Assembly (NCBI RefSeq): GCF_000801105.2 | Contig: NC_079516.1 | Location: 26,015,043 to 26,079,042 of the forward strand | Origin: Raphanus sativus | Lineage: Eukaryota > Streptophyta > Magnoliopsida > Brassicales > Brassicaceae | DNA: 64,000 nt | Reading direction: 5' to 3' | In this document: piece by piece, positions 12,890-25,058 of the stretch | Layout of the letters: every line of letters starts with the position of its first letter | Numbering within the stretch: position 1 is the stretch's first letter | Notes under the pieces: generated by a model | Told to the model about the DNA's origin: nothing | The model's database searches: none | The model's input: the letters and a program-made list of their open reading frames with translations, nothing else | Translations under genes and position numbers: made by a program

Positions 12890-13129
12890 GTACCTAAATT
12901 TCTCGAACTACGTTAGGCTTGATCCCTTGACTGGGTACGTAGGCAACTCCGTCATGAGTGCAGCCCCAACCAATTTCAACACTCTGTTCATCATGACCAA
13001 AGGGGGCATATGTCTGATTAAAATCACATAGCCCAACAGGCGATTGTATGATTATTACGATTCCATGTAATCTATTATCAATAAAGCAATTATCTCGATA
13101 CCTCGACTCTTTAAAAATTCAGGTCCTAC

Positions 13130-13480
13130 AAACACGGACCTAAGGTCTTAAAACCCTTCGGATCAACTCAGGTCTCCAAGCCCGAACCTAAGGTCTTAAA
13201 ACCTTAATAATCTCGAAGGTCTTAAAATCCTTCAAGCGAAATCAAATTTGATAAACTAAACCTAAGGTCTTAAAAATCCTTAGAAACCACCAAGGTCTTA
13301 AAATCCTTCAAACAAAGTCAGGTCTCCCGGACCTGAACCTAAGTCTTGAATCCTTAACAAAATACAAAGGTCTAAAATCCTATCAAATCTCAAAAGGTCT
13401 TAAAATCCTAAGCAAAGTTCAATGGGTCTTTAAATCCCACAAACGAATTTCAGGTTCCCATGAACCACTCTCAAAAGAAA
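13130..13480 (+). repeat. Short tandem motif array after pol, copy A
   Basis: The motif AAGGTCTTAAAATCCTT and close variants recur every 25-60 bp. The same array in copy B lies at about 20935-21250. Copy A shows many single-base deletions relative to B here. Confidence 0.75.
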
Positions 13481-13892
13481 GCCCCAAACCGAACTCAGGT
13501 TCCTAAAAACCTTGAGCTAATCTCGATATTTCAGGAACTCCTCTTAAGGACCAAAATACAATTCAAGTCTTCTCGACTATCCGAGACAATCTAATTCTGA
13601 GGATTCACTAAACTCTTAGTTAGTAACCGCAATACATTTCCTATCGAAACCTTAACAAAGTTCGAATTCATCCAAAAACGACTAAGTTAAATCCAAAGAC
13701 TTGGAACGAAAATAAAAACCAAAGTTTAGATAGAAAAGGGTTTAAAAGCCTCCCCAGGCTACCAAGGGTTCCGAAGACCCTAAAACAAGTCAAGGTTAAA
13801 AGCCTCCTCAAGGCTATAGAACTGATACAATAAACGAAATAAAAGCCCATTGGGCGGAAATCCTAAAAACACACGAAAGAGCCTCAGCTCTT

Positions 13893-14084
13893 AGACTTCC
13901 TTATCACCTGAGCTCTTCTCAGCTTCCTTATCGACTGGATCATCTTCCTTGTCAGGAACTTCTTTCTCCATTTCCTGTCATCATCTCCCGGGGTGGCTTC
14001 AACTGGGGCTGAGTAAGAACCCACCAAGCCTAAGTTAGAACTGTACTCTCCAGAAAAAGGAGAGTTAAACATATTGATCTCGAA
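13893..14084 (-). pseudogene. Antisense ORF of copy A, truncated by the assembly gap
   Basis: This is the C-terminal end of the antisense reading frame described for copy B. Sequence from 13893 up to the Ns matches the B copy at about 21696-21889 apart from small indels. The upstream exons would lie inside the gap. Confidence 0.7.
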
Positions 14085-14184
14085 NNNNNNNNNNNNNNNN
14101 NNNNNNNNNNNNNNNNNNNNNNNNNNNNNNNNNNNNNNNNNNNNNNNNNNNNNNNNNNNNNNNNNNNNNNNNNNNNNNNNNNNN
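14085..14184. other. Assembly gap of 100 Ns
   Basis: Exactly 100 Ns, the usual placeholder for a gap of unknown size. The left edge matches copy B at about 21889 and the right edge lies 52 bp before an LTR end. If copy A is complete, about 2.65 kb of internal sequence plus some 460 bp of LTR is missing here. Confidence 0.95.
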
Positions 14185-14236
14185 TTCCCTAATCTTAACC
14201 TGATCTAAAATCTAGGAGGTGAGTTTAATCCTCACA
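14185..14236 (+). repeat. Last 52 bp of a middle LTR
   Basis: Runs from TTCCCTAATC to CTCACA and is followed by the primer site at 14239. It matches the 5' LTR (CCTGATC, CTAGGAGG) rather than the 3' LTR (CTTAATC, CTAAGAGG), apart from a one-base deletion. Confidence 0.85.
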
Positions 14237-14290
14237 ATTGGCGCCGTCTGTGGGGGGAGAAACAATCGAATCCCTTACTCTAACTTGAGG

Positions 14291-16510
14291 ATGAATCCTA
14301 CCGATCAGACAACGAATCCGTCTGACCCTAACCTCCCGATTCAGAGCGATGGCTCACCGAACGATGGAGGCTCTAGTCTCTAACTCCGGAGCCTCGACGT
14401 GGCGACCACCGATCTGGGCAACAGCCTTGGCTAGCGCTCGAACGAGCCAGACTGCCACTGGAGTAAACCGCTCCGATCTCAGTGGAACCAACTCCGGGCT
14501 TCCAGTCACCGAGAATCCTCAGCAGCAAACCGCTCCGAATCAAACGGAGGCTCAGCTTTCTGAGATTCGTCAGATGATGATGCAGTTAGTAGACAAAGCT
14601 CAAGAAAATGAGCGTACAATGCACAGCTAGCTGTTCGGCAGCAACGATTCGAAGAGATAACTAGATCTCTAAACGCTACAACCCAACCACCGCAACGTCA
14701 AGGTCCGGGGGTCACTTTCCGAGATCGATTGACTGATCCCTCGTTCCCCCGAGGACGTTTAGATTTTCTCCTGATAGCACTGTTCCGGAAGGACGGGGAT
14801 CTGCTTTCCAGACACCTCATGCTGGGACAGCTCCCGCGTTTAACCACCCGTCACTAGTGCTATGGGAAGTAACGTAGCGACAACCAGCTCCACGCCCAGT
14901 CCAGATTGCTGACCGGAGCACTCGCTTGCCGCCTCCGCCACCTATTTTTAGGTCCGGAGCAGGAGTATCCCTCCCATCCGGGGGGCAAACATCAGCTTCG
15001 GTTTATCAACCAGAAGCTCAACCCCGAATACGGACGGATATCAAAGGGCAGACACCGATAACCCAAGAGCCGGTGAGCGACTTAGCCCACCAGCTGCATG
15101 GGAGATGAACAAACATGATCCGTCAGGAACCTGCTCGTCAGATACCTAATAATGACCCAAATGTCCTTCCTCTAGAGGGACCTGACGCCATTCGCAGATA
15201 TATGGAACGAACTCACGCAGCTCTCCAAAAGTTGAATGCTCAAGTTCATAAGGCAACGAGCTCAGCTCCCGAAATCGAGAGCTTGATTGAAGAAACCCGT
15301 GGGACTCCATTCACTGACAGAATTGCCAGCTCTTACATAAGAGATACCCGAAAAATTAGAATCCCGAATACGATGGGACCTCCGACCCAAAGGCCTATTT
15401 GAGAGCCTTCCGATTAGCTATCGTGAAAGCCCATTTTACGCAATGAAGAATGTGAAGCAGGTTACTGCAGGACATTCGCCGAAAACCTGGTTGGAACAGC
15501 CCTCGAGTGGTTTTCTGGTCTTGAACCAGCCTCGATAGACAATTTCGATCAGTTAACTAATGCCTTCATGAAGCAGTACTCGACCCATATCCTGAAGCAA
15601 GCCTCTGAGGCTGACCTCTGGAAGGTCAGACAAGGAATGGGAGACTCGCTACGAGTCTACATCGAGAAATTCAGAGCAGTAAGAACTAAGCTCTCGAACC
15701 CCAACGACCAAGTCGCCATCGAGGCCCTTAGAAGAGGTCTGTGGTATAAATCGGAATTCTGGTCGAAGCTAACACTCAATCCTCCCCCGACTATCGATGA
15801 TGCTCTTCATAAAGCCACAGATATGTTACTTTGGAGAAAGAGACAGCTGCACTGGATAAACTCCACAAGAAACCTCAGAATCACTCGAAAGGTGAATCTT
15901 CAGAGGCAAAAGGACCTCATAAAAAGGGGAACTTCCGAAACAATCAGACTCAGGGAGAGCATTCTTATGCAGTCGAGGAAGATAAGGAAGAGAAACCTGT
16001 CGCCACGACGACTAAAACCCCCTGGTCAAAAGGCTTTGATAAGAACAAACATTGCTCTTATCATGATCGAGAAGGGCACTCAACTGAGGAATGTTGGGAC
16101 CTCCAACGACAGCTGGCAGCTAAATTCGCAGCCGGAGAAATAAAGGGCGTGGACCTTAAAAAGCCACCGCCTATCAGAAAAGAGGTCCCAGAGATACCTC
16201 TCCAAAACGCGAAAGGTCACCTGAGAAGGAGACAGATTCGCCACCTCCAGCTCCCAAGAAAAGAGTCGATATGATTCTTGGAAAATTCCCCCAAGGAAAA
16301 AGCCTACAAATCGAGGCTCTCTTGAGCAAACCGTCACCTCAATCGAGCCCCGACTCGAGGGTGGACTGTATCCTTGGAGGATCCGATATATGTCAAGACT
16401 CCGTTAATTCTATTAAAATCACGTACGGAAGGCTGTGTCTAACACTGGACCTAAGCCTCCCAACCCCGAGTCCAATACTAAGATTTCTTTCTGGGAAAGT
16501 GAGACGTTAA
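14291..16510 (+). pseudogene. gag: gag of copy B (frameshifted)
   Basis: Same domains as in copy A. The core is longer in one frame: 15568-16143 reads through KQYSTHILKQ, QGMGDSLRVYIEKF and the following helices without the copy A stop. Private single-base changes include loss of one A near 14622 (ATGCACAGC against ATGCAACAGC) and extra or lost bases near 14990 and 15362. The frameshift between LLWRK and ETAALDKLHKK (about 15830) is shared with copy A. The CHHC knuckle is at about 16050. Confidence 0.85.
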
Positions 16511-19500
16511 ACCTTGACAGACCTCGCGATGATTCCCTGATCGTCACCCTGAACATCGCAGGATACGAGGTGCCTAAACTTATGATAGACACAGGAAGCT
16601 CTGTTGACCTTATTTTCTACAACACCCTGAAAGGGATGGAAATAGACGACTACAAAATTATTGGCCAAAAGCTAATCTCGTAGGCTTTTCCGGAGAAACA
16701 GCTACCTCATTGGGAACTATCAAACTCCCAATCATAGCTGGCGGAATAATGAAAATGACCAATTTAGTAGTCATCGACAGACCTTCCCCGTTCCATGCGA
16801 TCCCAGGAAGACCTTGGATTCACAAGATGAAAGCAGTAGCCTCGACTTATCATCAATGTGTGAAATTCCCAACACCTGAAGGAATAACTACCGTACATGG
16901 TAGCTAGAAGATCTCCAGGATCTGTTACCTTGGATGATTCGAAATCCTCAAAAATTCCCCCAATAGCAATTACAGATCCAGGAGGGTCGTGAGATGCAAC
17001 AAAATATTCGAGGTCCCCCTAGGAACCTCACCGAAAAAGTTTGCATCGACGACTCAAATCCTGAAAGACAGGTAAGCATCGGATCTGAGCTACCTCTTGA
17101 GACAAAAAATGAGCTCATTGACTTCCTAAAAAGCAATGTCAAAACCTTTGCATGGACCACCAACGACATGAAAGGAATAGATCCGAACGTCACCACCCAT
17201 AAACTGAGAGTAGACCCCACTTTCAAACCGATCAAACAAAAGCGTCGCAAGCTGGGCCTCGAAAAGGCTCAAGCTGTTAACGACGAAATTGACCGACTTA
17301 CGAAAGCTGGGTCCATTCGAGAGGTGCACTACCCTGACTGGTTAGCTAACCCGGTAGTTGTAAAAAAAAAAACGGGAAATGGAGAATCTGTGTAGATTTC
17401 ACTGACCTAAACAAGGCTTGTCCTAAAGACAGCTTCCCGTTACCTCACATCGACCGCCTGGTTGAAGCAACAGCTGGCCATCGACTCCTGTCCTTCATGG
17501 ATGCTTTCTCATGGTACAACCAAATCATGATGGATCCTGAGGATCAAGAAAAAACTGCATTCATAACCGAACGAGGAACTTATTACTACAAGGTTATGCC
17601 ATTCGGGTTAAAGAACGCAGGAGCTACCTATCAGAGGCTAGTAAATAAGATGTTTGCTGGACAACTCGGAAAAACCATGGAGGTCTATATTGACGATATG
17701 CTAGTCAAATCCTCAGCTGGAGAAGACCATATCTCCCACTTAAGGGAATGCTTCGATATCCTTAACAAGTACGATATGAAGCGCAATCCCACTAAATGTA
17801 CCTTCGGGGTACCCTCAGGCGAGTTCCTAGGCTACCTCGTAACCGAAAGAGGCATTGAAGCCAACCCGCAGCAGATAGCAACCTTCCTGGAAATGCCGTC
17901 ACCTAAGACAACCAGAGAGGTACAAAGATTGACCGGACGAATCGCAGCATTAAATCGATTCATATCCAGGTCAACCGATAAGTGCCTCCCATTCTATAAA
18001 CTTCTAAAAAATAATAAGAAGTTCTTATGGGACGAGAAATGTGAGGAAGCTTTCAAGCAATTGAAAGCTTACCTCTCCGAACCTCTGATCCTGTCCAAAC
18101 CAGTAACAGGGGAGCCACTGTATCTGTACCTCGCCGTATCAACCGCTTCAGTTAGTGGCGTGCTGGTACGAGAGGAACAAAACAAACAGAGACCTGTCTA
18201 TTACACTAGCAAGAGTCTGATAGACGCAGAAACAAGGTACCCTACTATGGAAAAGTTAGCGCTAGCGGTCGTAACAGCTGCCAGGAAATTACGACCCTAC
18301 TTCCAATCGCACTCGATCATCGTAATGACGTCACAACCATTACGAATGATATTGCACAGTCCCAGCCAGTCAAGACGATTGGCTAAATGGGCCATAGAGC
18401 TCAGTGAATACGACATCGAGTACATACCTCGAGCAGCAGCAAAGGCTCAGGTCCTTGCCTATTTTTATCATTGAGCTAGCATCTGAGCAATTAGACTCAG
18501 AAATGGAAGCTCCGAAGTGGAGCCTATATGTCGACGGAGCGTCGTCAAAACAAGGCTCCGGTGTCGGGCTAAGGCTAACTTCTTCAGCTGGAGAAACCAT
18601 CGAGCAATCCTATAGGCTCGGATTCAGCGCCTCAAACAATGAGGCTGAATATGAAGCACTAATCGCAGGGTTGAAACTCGCCCTAAGCCTCGAAATTCGA
18701 GAGCTAAACGCTTATAGTGATTCACAGCTAGTAGCTAGCCAGTTACACAGAGAATACGAGACGAGGGACGAAAGAATGGGGGCATATCTCGAAGTCGTCC
18801 AGAACCTCACGAGGCAGTTCGACAAGTTCGAGCTAACAAGGATCCCACGAGGAGAGAACTCCTCAGCAAATGCGTTGGCTGCTTTAGCCTCCACATCAGA
18901 CCCTCTCGTAAAACGGATCATACCCGTAGAAGGAATCGAAAAGCCAAGTATCGACATAGCTACTAAAGCTGAGATAGACAGCAAGCCAAAAGAGCAAACC
19001 GAAGGTAGCTACCCTGAAATGATAGCTACCCAAGTTCTCACAACATTCTGGTTCCCAAAAGCCAAAATACGTAGCTTTAAAAAGCATACCTCCGGGAACA
19101 CGATCCAAAACACGGAGAACAACGACAAAAATGAAGGTATTCCCCAAAATTCAGACTCCCAGGAGCTAAATCCTACGAATACCTCCGGGAACACCATCCA
19201 GACCTCGGACCCACTCGTCTGCAGAATCAAAACTAGAAGTCGCTCAGCTCTCAAAAATTTATCTAGGGGGCACCATCCAGACCCCGGAGAATAACGAGGA
19301 AAATGGAGATATTCCTCAGAATTCAGACTCCTTGGAGCATAATCCTACGAATATCTCCGGGGGCACCACGACACCAGGTCCCGAACAGGAACATCCCTCG
19401 TCTCTTCATAACAAAGTTGTATGGAGAGAGGACTGGAGAATACCAATCATGCAATACATCCTGGAGGGAAAGACTCCACCCAATAAATGGAGGCTCGAAA

Positions 19501-20685
19501 ACTCAAAGCATTGAGCGCAAGATACTGCATAATCAATTCTGCCCTCCACAAACGAAGTGTTTCCGGACCTTACCTAAAATGCGTCCATGGCCTCGTGGCT
19601 ATGAAACTCATGAAGGAAATGCACGACGGCTCCTGTGGAAACCATGCCAGTGGCAGAGCTCTAGCTATCCGAATCAAAAGACAAGGCTATTTATGGCCTA
19701 CCATTATTGCAGACTATGAGGTCTACTCTTCCTCATGCGACAAATGCCAGAGGCATGCACCGATTATACACCAACCTGCGGAAAATCTATCCAACATATC
19801 CGCTCCTTACCCATTTATGAGGTGGTCCATGGACATCGTAGGACCACTAGTAGCGTCAGGAAGTGGAAAGAAGAAGCTACGCTTCCTCTTAGTCCTAACA
19901 GACTACTTCACGAAATGGATTGAGGCTGAAGCTTTCCAACAGGTAACCAGATTCGAGGTCGAACGATTTTTGTGGAAAGACATCGTGTGTAGACACGGCG
20001 TCCCATACGAAATCGTGACTGACAATGGAGGGCAATTCATATCTCACGACTTCAAAGTATTTTGTGACAAATGGAATATCCGCCTGACCTTCTCAACACC
20101 TCGACGCCCTCAAGGAAACGGCCAGGCGGAGGCTGCTAATAAATCAGCATTAGCAAACCTCAAGAAACGCCTCGGAACCCAGAAGGAACTCTGGTCAGAA
20201 AAGTTACATGAAGTACTATGGCCATGTCGAACCACCCCACCAAAGGCTATAGAGGAAACCCTTTTCTCCTAAGCCTACGGGATGGAAGCTGTCGTCCCAG
20301 CCGAAACCATTGCTGGTAGCCTCCGCCGGGAACTCTGTACGTCCGATCTTGCAGCTAATGACCAGTCCTGACGGATAGCCTTGATCTAATCGAGGAAAGA
20401 CGAGACCGAGCCCTGCTTCGCATTCAAAACTATCAGCAAGCAATGGCACGACATTACAACTCCAAATTCAGGCCCCGACAGTTCGTTGTAGGTGACCTAG
20501 TACTTAGGAAAGTTTTCGAAGGAACCAAGGAGCCAGATGCTGGGAAGTTAGGAACCAATTGGGAGGGTCCTTACCGGATTATCCATGTGGTACGACCTGG
20601 CGTCTACAAGCTCCAGAAGGTGCAAACTGGGGTACCTGAAATCAGGTCGTGGAACGCCACGAATCTCAAGAGATACTATCATTAG
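16435..20685 (+). pseudogene. pol: pol of copy B: protease, RT, two RNase H domains, integrase (frameshifted)
   Basis: This is the better-preserved copy. The RT/RNase H frame (17497-18474) holds MDAFSWYNQI, the catalytic YIDD and the connection domain. The second RNase H (18404-19294) keeps YVDGASSKQGSG and SNNEAEYEALIAGLKLAL. The integrase (19487-20272) has the zinc finger ending CDKCQRHAP, then DIVGPL, TDNGGQF and NGQAEAANK, which supply the D,D,E catalytic residues. A short C-terminal segment ends RYYH at 20685. The protease DTGSS is near 16588. The shared frameshifts (about 16680 and 17370) and shared TAG (about 16904) mean the polyprotein cannot be read through. A private change near 18465 (CCTATTTTTATC against CCGATTTTATC) breaks the junction between the two RNase H domains. 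Confidence 0.9.
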
Positions 20686-20934
20686 GTACCTAAATTTCTC
20701 GAACTACGTTAGGCTTGATCCCTTGACTGGGTACGTAGGCAACTCCGTCATGAGTGCAGCCCCAACCTAATTTCAACACTCTGTTCATCATGACCAAAGG
20801 GGGCATATGTCTGATTAAAATCACATAGCCCAAACAGGCGATTGTATGATTATTACGATTCCATGTATTATATTATCAATAAAGCAATTATCTTCGATAC
20901 CTCGACTCTTTAAAAATTCAGGTCCTTACAAACA

Positions 20935-21250
20935 CGGACCTAAGGTCTTAAAACCCTTCGGATCAACTCAGGTCTCCAAGAACCCGAACCTAAGGTCTTA
21001 AAAACCTTGATAATCTCGAAGGTCTTAAAATCCTTCAAGCGAAATCAAATTTGATAAACCTAAACCTAAGGTCTTAAAATCCTTAGAAACCACCAAGGTC
21101 TTAAAATCCTTCAAACAAAGACAGGTCTCCCCGGACCTGAACCTAAGGTCTTGAAATCCTTAACAAAATACAAAGGTCTTAAAATCCTTATCAAATCTCA
21201 AAAGGTCTTAAAATCCTAAGCAAATTTCAATGGGTCTTTAAATCCCACAA
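20935..21250 (+). repeat. Short tandem motif array after pol, copy B
   Basis: At least seven occurrences of AAGGTCTTAAAATCCTT or close variants, separated by short unique spacers. It lies between the integrase and the antisense gene, a zone of short repeats in many Tat elements. Confidence 0.8.
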
Positions 21251-21695
21251 ACGAATTCAGGTTCCCATGAACCACTCTCAAAAGAAAGCCCCAAACCGAA
21301 CTCAGGTTCCTAAAAACCTTGAGATAATCTCGATATTTCAGGAACTCCTCTTAAGGAACCAAATACAATTCAAGTCTTCTCGACTTATCCGAGATCTAAT
21401 TCTGAGGATTCACTAAACCTCTTAGTTAGTAACCGCAATACATTTCCTATCGAAACCCTTAACAAAGTTCGAATCCATCCAAAAACGACTAAGTTAAATC
21501 CAAAGACTTGGAACGAAAATAAAAACCAAGTTTAGATAGAAAAGGGTTTAAAAGCCTCCCCAGGCTACCAAGGGTTCCGAAGACCCTAAAACAAGTCAAG
21601 GTTTAAAAGCCTCCTCAAGCTATAGAACTGATACATAAACGAAATAAAAGCCCATTGGGCGGAAATCCTAAAAACACACGAAAGAGCCTCAGCTC

Positions 21696-24104
21696 TTAGA
21701 CTTCCTTATCACCTGAGCTCTTCTCAGCTTCCTTATCGACTGGATCATCTTCCTTGTCAGGAACTTCTTTCTCCATTTCCTTGTCATCATCTCCCGGGGT
21801 GGCTTCAACTGGGGCTGAGTAAGAACCCACCAAGCCTAAGTTAGAACTGTACTCTCCAGAAAAGGAGAGGTTAAACATATTGATCTCGAAAGTACCTGAG
21901 CTCTCAGAGAGTTGAGGAAGAGGGAGCTTGCTGATCGAGAAGTCTGAGACTTGCGCCTTTTCGTACGCAGCAGCCGCATCCGGCAACAAAGTCATTAAAC
22001 GATTATACTCGTCCTCAGCATTCTGGATTTCATTCTCCAGCATATCCTTCAAGAGGTCAGTGTTAGCCTGAAGCTCTTGAGCATAAATCTGGAGCTCGAC
22101 CTCATCCTTCTTCTTGGCAAACTTCTCCTTCACGGAGGCCAAGATCTTTTTGTAGGCATCAGCTACCTCCTTCTTTCCTCTCCTAACAGCCAGCTTGACC
22201 TCAGCTTCCTTGTTCTTCTGGTTGTCTTGGGACGAAGTAATCAGCTCCTTGACCTAATACTCAGCTACCTTCCGAGCAGAATCCAACTCAGTAATCTTCC
22301 TGCTCTTCACCTGGATGTCCATCGCTTGACTCTCAATCTTCCCTTGCTGAATGTCGGCCTTGGAGCCAAGTCTCTTGACCTCAGCTTGAAGTTCAGAGAC
22401 CTGAACCCGAGCCTGGTCGAGCTCCATCTCAGTAGCTCTAACTAGCTCAGTAACCTGAGTTAGCTCACCAGCATTGGGGGCATTGCGCACAGTTTCCTCA
22501 AACTTGAACTGAGCCATGTTGATACCTCCAGCCAGCTACAAAAACGGAAACAATAACTTAATAAACATCTTCCGAAGAGGATCAAGTTAAAAGACTAAAA
22601 TAAAAACCATACATGACCCATGTAATAGGCAATCTCAATGTACTCCTCTTTGTTCGTGAGATTGGCGATTGAGGGGAGGGCGCACCCAGTTCTCTTCATG
22701 TGCCTCATCAGCGTAGCCAAACCCCACGAGTCATCCAAGACTGATCCAGGCTTCGAGTGAGCGAAGTTCCAGCCGATGGTTCCTCCTCTAGAAGAAGAAG
22801 AGGAAGACCTGGAAGGTCTGTCAACCTGGTCGGTCCTGGACCTCTTGCTCCTCGGAGGCTCAAACTCATGAGTATCCTTCACTATTTGAGGATCAGCTTC
22901 CGCCTCCGGGACCTCAGAGTGAGGGACAATTTCCTGAACCTTGGGCTCGGAGCGACTGTCATCTTTGACAGGAGCAGAGCCTCCGTCATCAAGGACATCC
23001 TTCACAGTGCTGAGGAAGGATCCTCCTTGATTCTTGTCGCTTCCTCGAGAGGAGCTGGCAGCTTTGGTCGATCTACCCCTGGAACGGAACGAGGGCTGGA
23101 TAGGCATCTTGTGTGACTGAGTCCTTTCTGAGGTACTGGCTCCCGATGAGACTGATAATATCGATTCACCTTCAGAAACTGAATCGAAAGGAGAATCATT
23201 AATCCAAAAAAAAAAAATAATTCAAGCATTAAAGATTTGAAATCAATGAAAGAAGCTTACCTTCTAAACCAGCAAACGTGACTGAATCAGGAAAGGAAGC
23301 CTTGTATCGATCAGGGAACCTAGCTGATCCAATTCTCGTGGTAGTGTAAGCTCCCCATGTATTAGGGCTGTGTTGCAGCTTCCTATAGAGAGCTCTGGTG
23401 AGTTTACCGGATAACTTAGCAGGGTCCTCAATCACTGCAAGAAAAATCAAAAGACTTAGCAAATCGCGATAAGCAAAAGTAAACAAGCAAATACATCCCT
23501 AAAATCCTAACCAGATATGTCAGAACAAGCAAATACATCCCTGGACGACAGGGGAGATAATAGGTCCCGCTTCCCCCCTCCTTGGTGGAGCTCTCCTTTA
23601 TCAAGAAAAGACTCATCAGCTCGGTTAGCTCTACGATAACTCCTTCTTCCTTAGCCCTGGTGATAAATCCATTCACCACTCGGATGACCGAGGGGCAAAG
23701 CTGGGAAAGGGCTAAGTGATAGTGATCTAGGAGATCTAGCAAGAGGGTTGGGAGAGGGAACCTAAGGTGACACTTGGAGATGTATTTCTCGTGAACACAT
23801 AACCAACCCTCTGGGACAGTTTCGGGGGTTTCATCATCAGTTCAAGCTCTGGCTAAATCCTTCTTGCCATGAGCTTGGACGACAAGGTTAATGACATCCT
23901 GACTCTTCAACAGCGAGGGAGAGTGAGGACCAGAGGAGGCGCTCTTGCCATCTTTCTTCTTCATTCTCTTGACTCTCGCTCCAATTGAGTCTTTAGCCTT
24001 CTTCTTCTTGGCATCCTTCTTCATCTTCTCGCCAGCTTCTTGCTTAACCTTCGAGCACCGGAAGCAGAGATTTGAATCTCACCAGAACCTTCCTTTTGAC
24101 TCAT
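21696..24104 (-). CDS. Antisense multi-exon reading frame of the Gypsy element
   Basis: A spliced-looking gene runs against the element. It starts ATG at 24104 (MSQKEGSGEIQIS) and, after a frameshift, gives a Lys-rich segment (KKKAKDSIGARVKRMKKKDG). Next comes a region like the putative gypsy-type transposon domain (Pfam Transposase_28 family: PEGWLCVHEKYISKCHLRF, then LLDLLDHYHLALSQL). An exon ends near 23248 at a GTAAGC donor, and further exons carry PNTWGAYTTTRIG, a Ser/Arg-rich acidic stretch and long coiled-coil segments (ELTQVTELVRATEMELDQA; SVKEKFAKKKDEVELQIYA). It ends at 21696. Antisense ORFs of this kind are known in Tat-lineage elements and their role is unresolved. An in-frame TAG near 22256 and the first-exon frameshift suggest decay. 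Confidence 0.6.
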
Positions 24105-24524
24105 GACAGTAAAAGATAAAGAGAAAAGAAAGCGAAAAGGAAAAAAACGAACTAAGTCGAGCAGGAGTGAAATCTCTAAAGAGGTTAGATATGAAGAACA
24201 TGTTCGATCAAGAAGCAGAGATAAAAAAAAACGCAGTAAAATAAAAAGAGAGAAGGGAAGTTACCTTGGAAACCGTCGAGAGGCGTGGAGAAAGTGGAGA
24301 GAGAAGCAGTTAATACATGCAGCTTTATATCCCATCGCGTCTCGAAAATCGGAAACTACATTTCAAATTCCCTTTAATCTGAACCGTCGATCTCGTTAAA
24401 TGTAACTACAGCCGTCCGATTGAGCAAAGAATATCTACGATTGAGATAACTGATAATCATTATCTCAACAAGAAAATATAGGTTGGACAGTTAGGTTTAG
24501 CTCCCGAGATAACAAATCGTCTCT

Positions 24525-24541
24525 CGAAAGCTGGGGGCAAC
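24525..24541 (+). other. Polypurine tract of the Gypsy element
   Basis: GAAAGCTGGGGGCAAC lies immediately before the 3' LTR and is the expected plus-strand priming site. The G run sits about five bases from the LTR edge. Confidence 0.65.
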
Positions 24542-25058
24542 TGTTGGGCCCAAATATGGCCCGCTAGCTAATGGTAAATAACAAGAAATGATAACGGGCC
24601 ACGATAGGCTCATCACAAATTCAATCCTTAAAAACAGCTAAGCTAGAGCCGGAGGCTGTGAGCTAAAGATGCACACTAGAGAGGTCACGGAAAGGAGGCA
24701 GCTCGTGAACGTATAAGTAGGCGCAGGACCTGGTCAAAGGGGAGCTGTTACAAACCCCTCAAATCACGGAAGGGATCTCGGGAACCAGTTGGTGGCGATC
24801 AAATGGAGCCTGAGGCTATTTAAAGAAGAAGTCAATCAAGAAAAAAGGACATTCACTCCTACGATCATTCACACAATCTCTCAAATATTTATCGTCTTTG
24901 TAGTCATTCAGAAATACATTCTTTGTAACCATTCTTCGATCAAAGTCATCAATAAAATCATTCATTCATTCTACAAGTTTTTACGGGATTCAGCCCACGT
25001 TATCTTTCCCTAATCTTAACTTAATCTAAAATCTAAGAGGTGAGTTTAATCCCTCACA
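24542..25058 (+). repeat. 3' LTR of the Gypsy element (517 bp)
   Basis: Begins TGTTGGGCCC and ends CCCTCACA, followed by ATGGC at 25059-25063. It carries the same TATTTAAA and AATAAA signals as the 5' LTR. Confidence 0.9.

Larger units (their letters stand above)
5930..25058 (+). mobile_element. Ty3/Gypsy (Tat lineage) retrotransposon with a duplicated interior
   Basis: The outer LTRs (TGTTGGGCC...CCCTCACA) and matching ATGGC target duplications at 5925-5929 and 25059-25063 mark one insertion of about 19.1 kb. Inside are two gag-pol regions: copy A from 6444 to a 100-N gap at 14085, and copy B from 14237 to 24541. The last 52 bp of an LTR sits directly after the gap, so the arrangement is LTR-A-(LTR)-B-LTR. 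A second, archaeal-type RNase H after the reverse transcriptase and the antisense reading frames near the 3' end point to the Tat lineage. Both copies carry the same frameshifts, so neither looks autonomous. Confidence 0.9.

Noticed and set aside
16948..17250. 100-codon minus ORF, identical at 9165-9467
   Set aside because: Shadow of the pol reading frame on the other strand.
20930..21250. Regularly repeated motif that could suggest a CRISPR array
   Set aside because: Unequal spacers, plant retrotransposon context and presence in both element copies point to an internal repeat.
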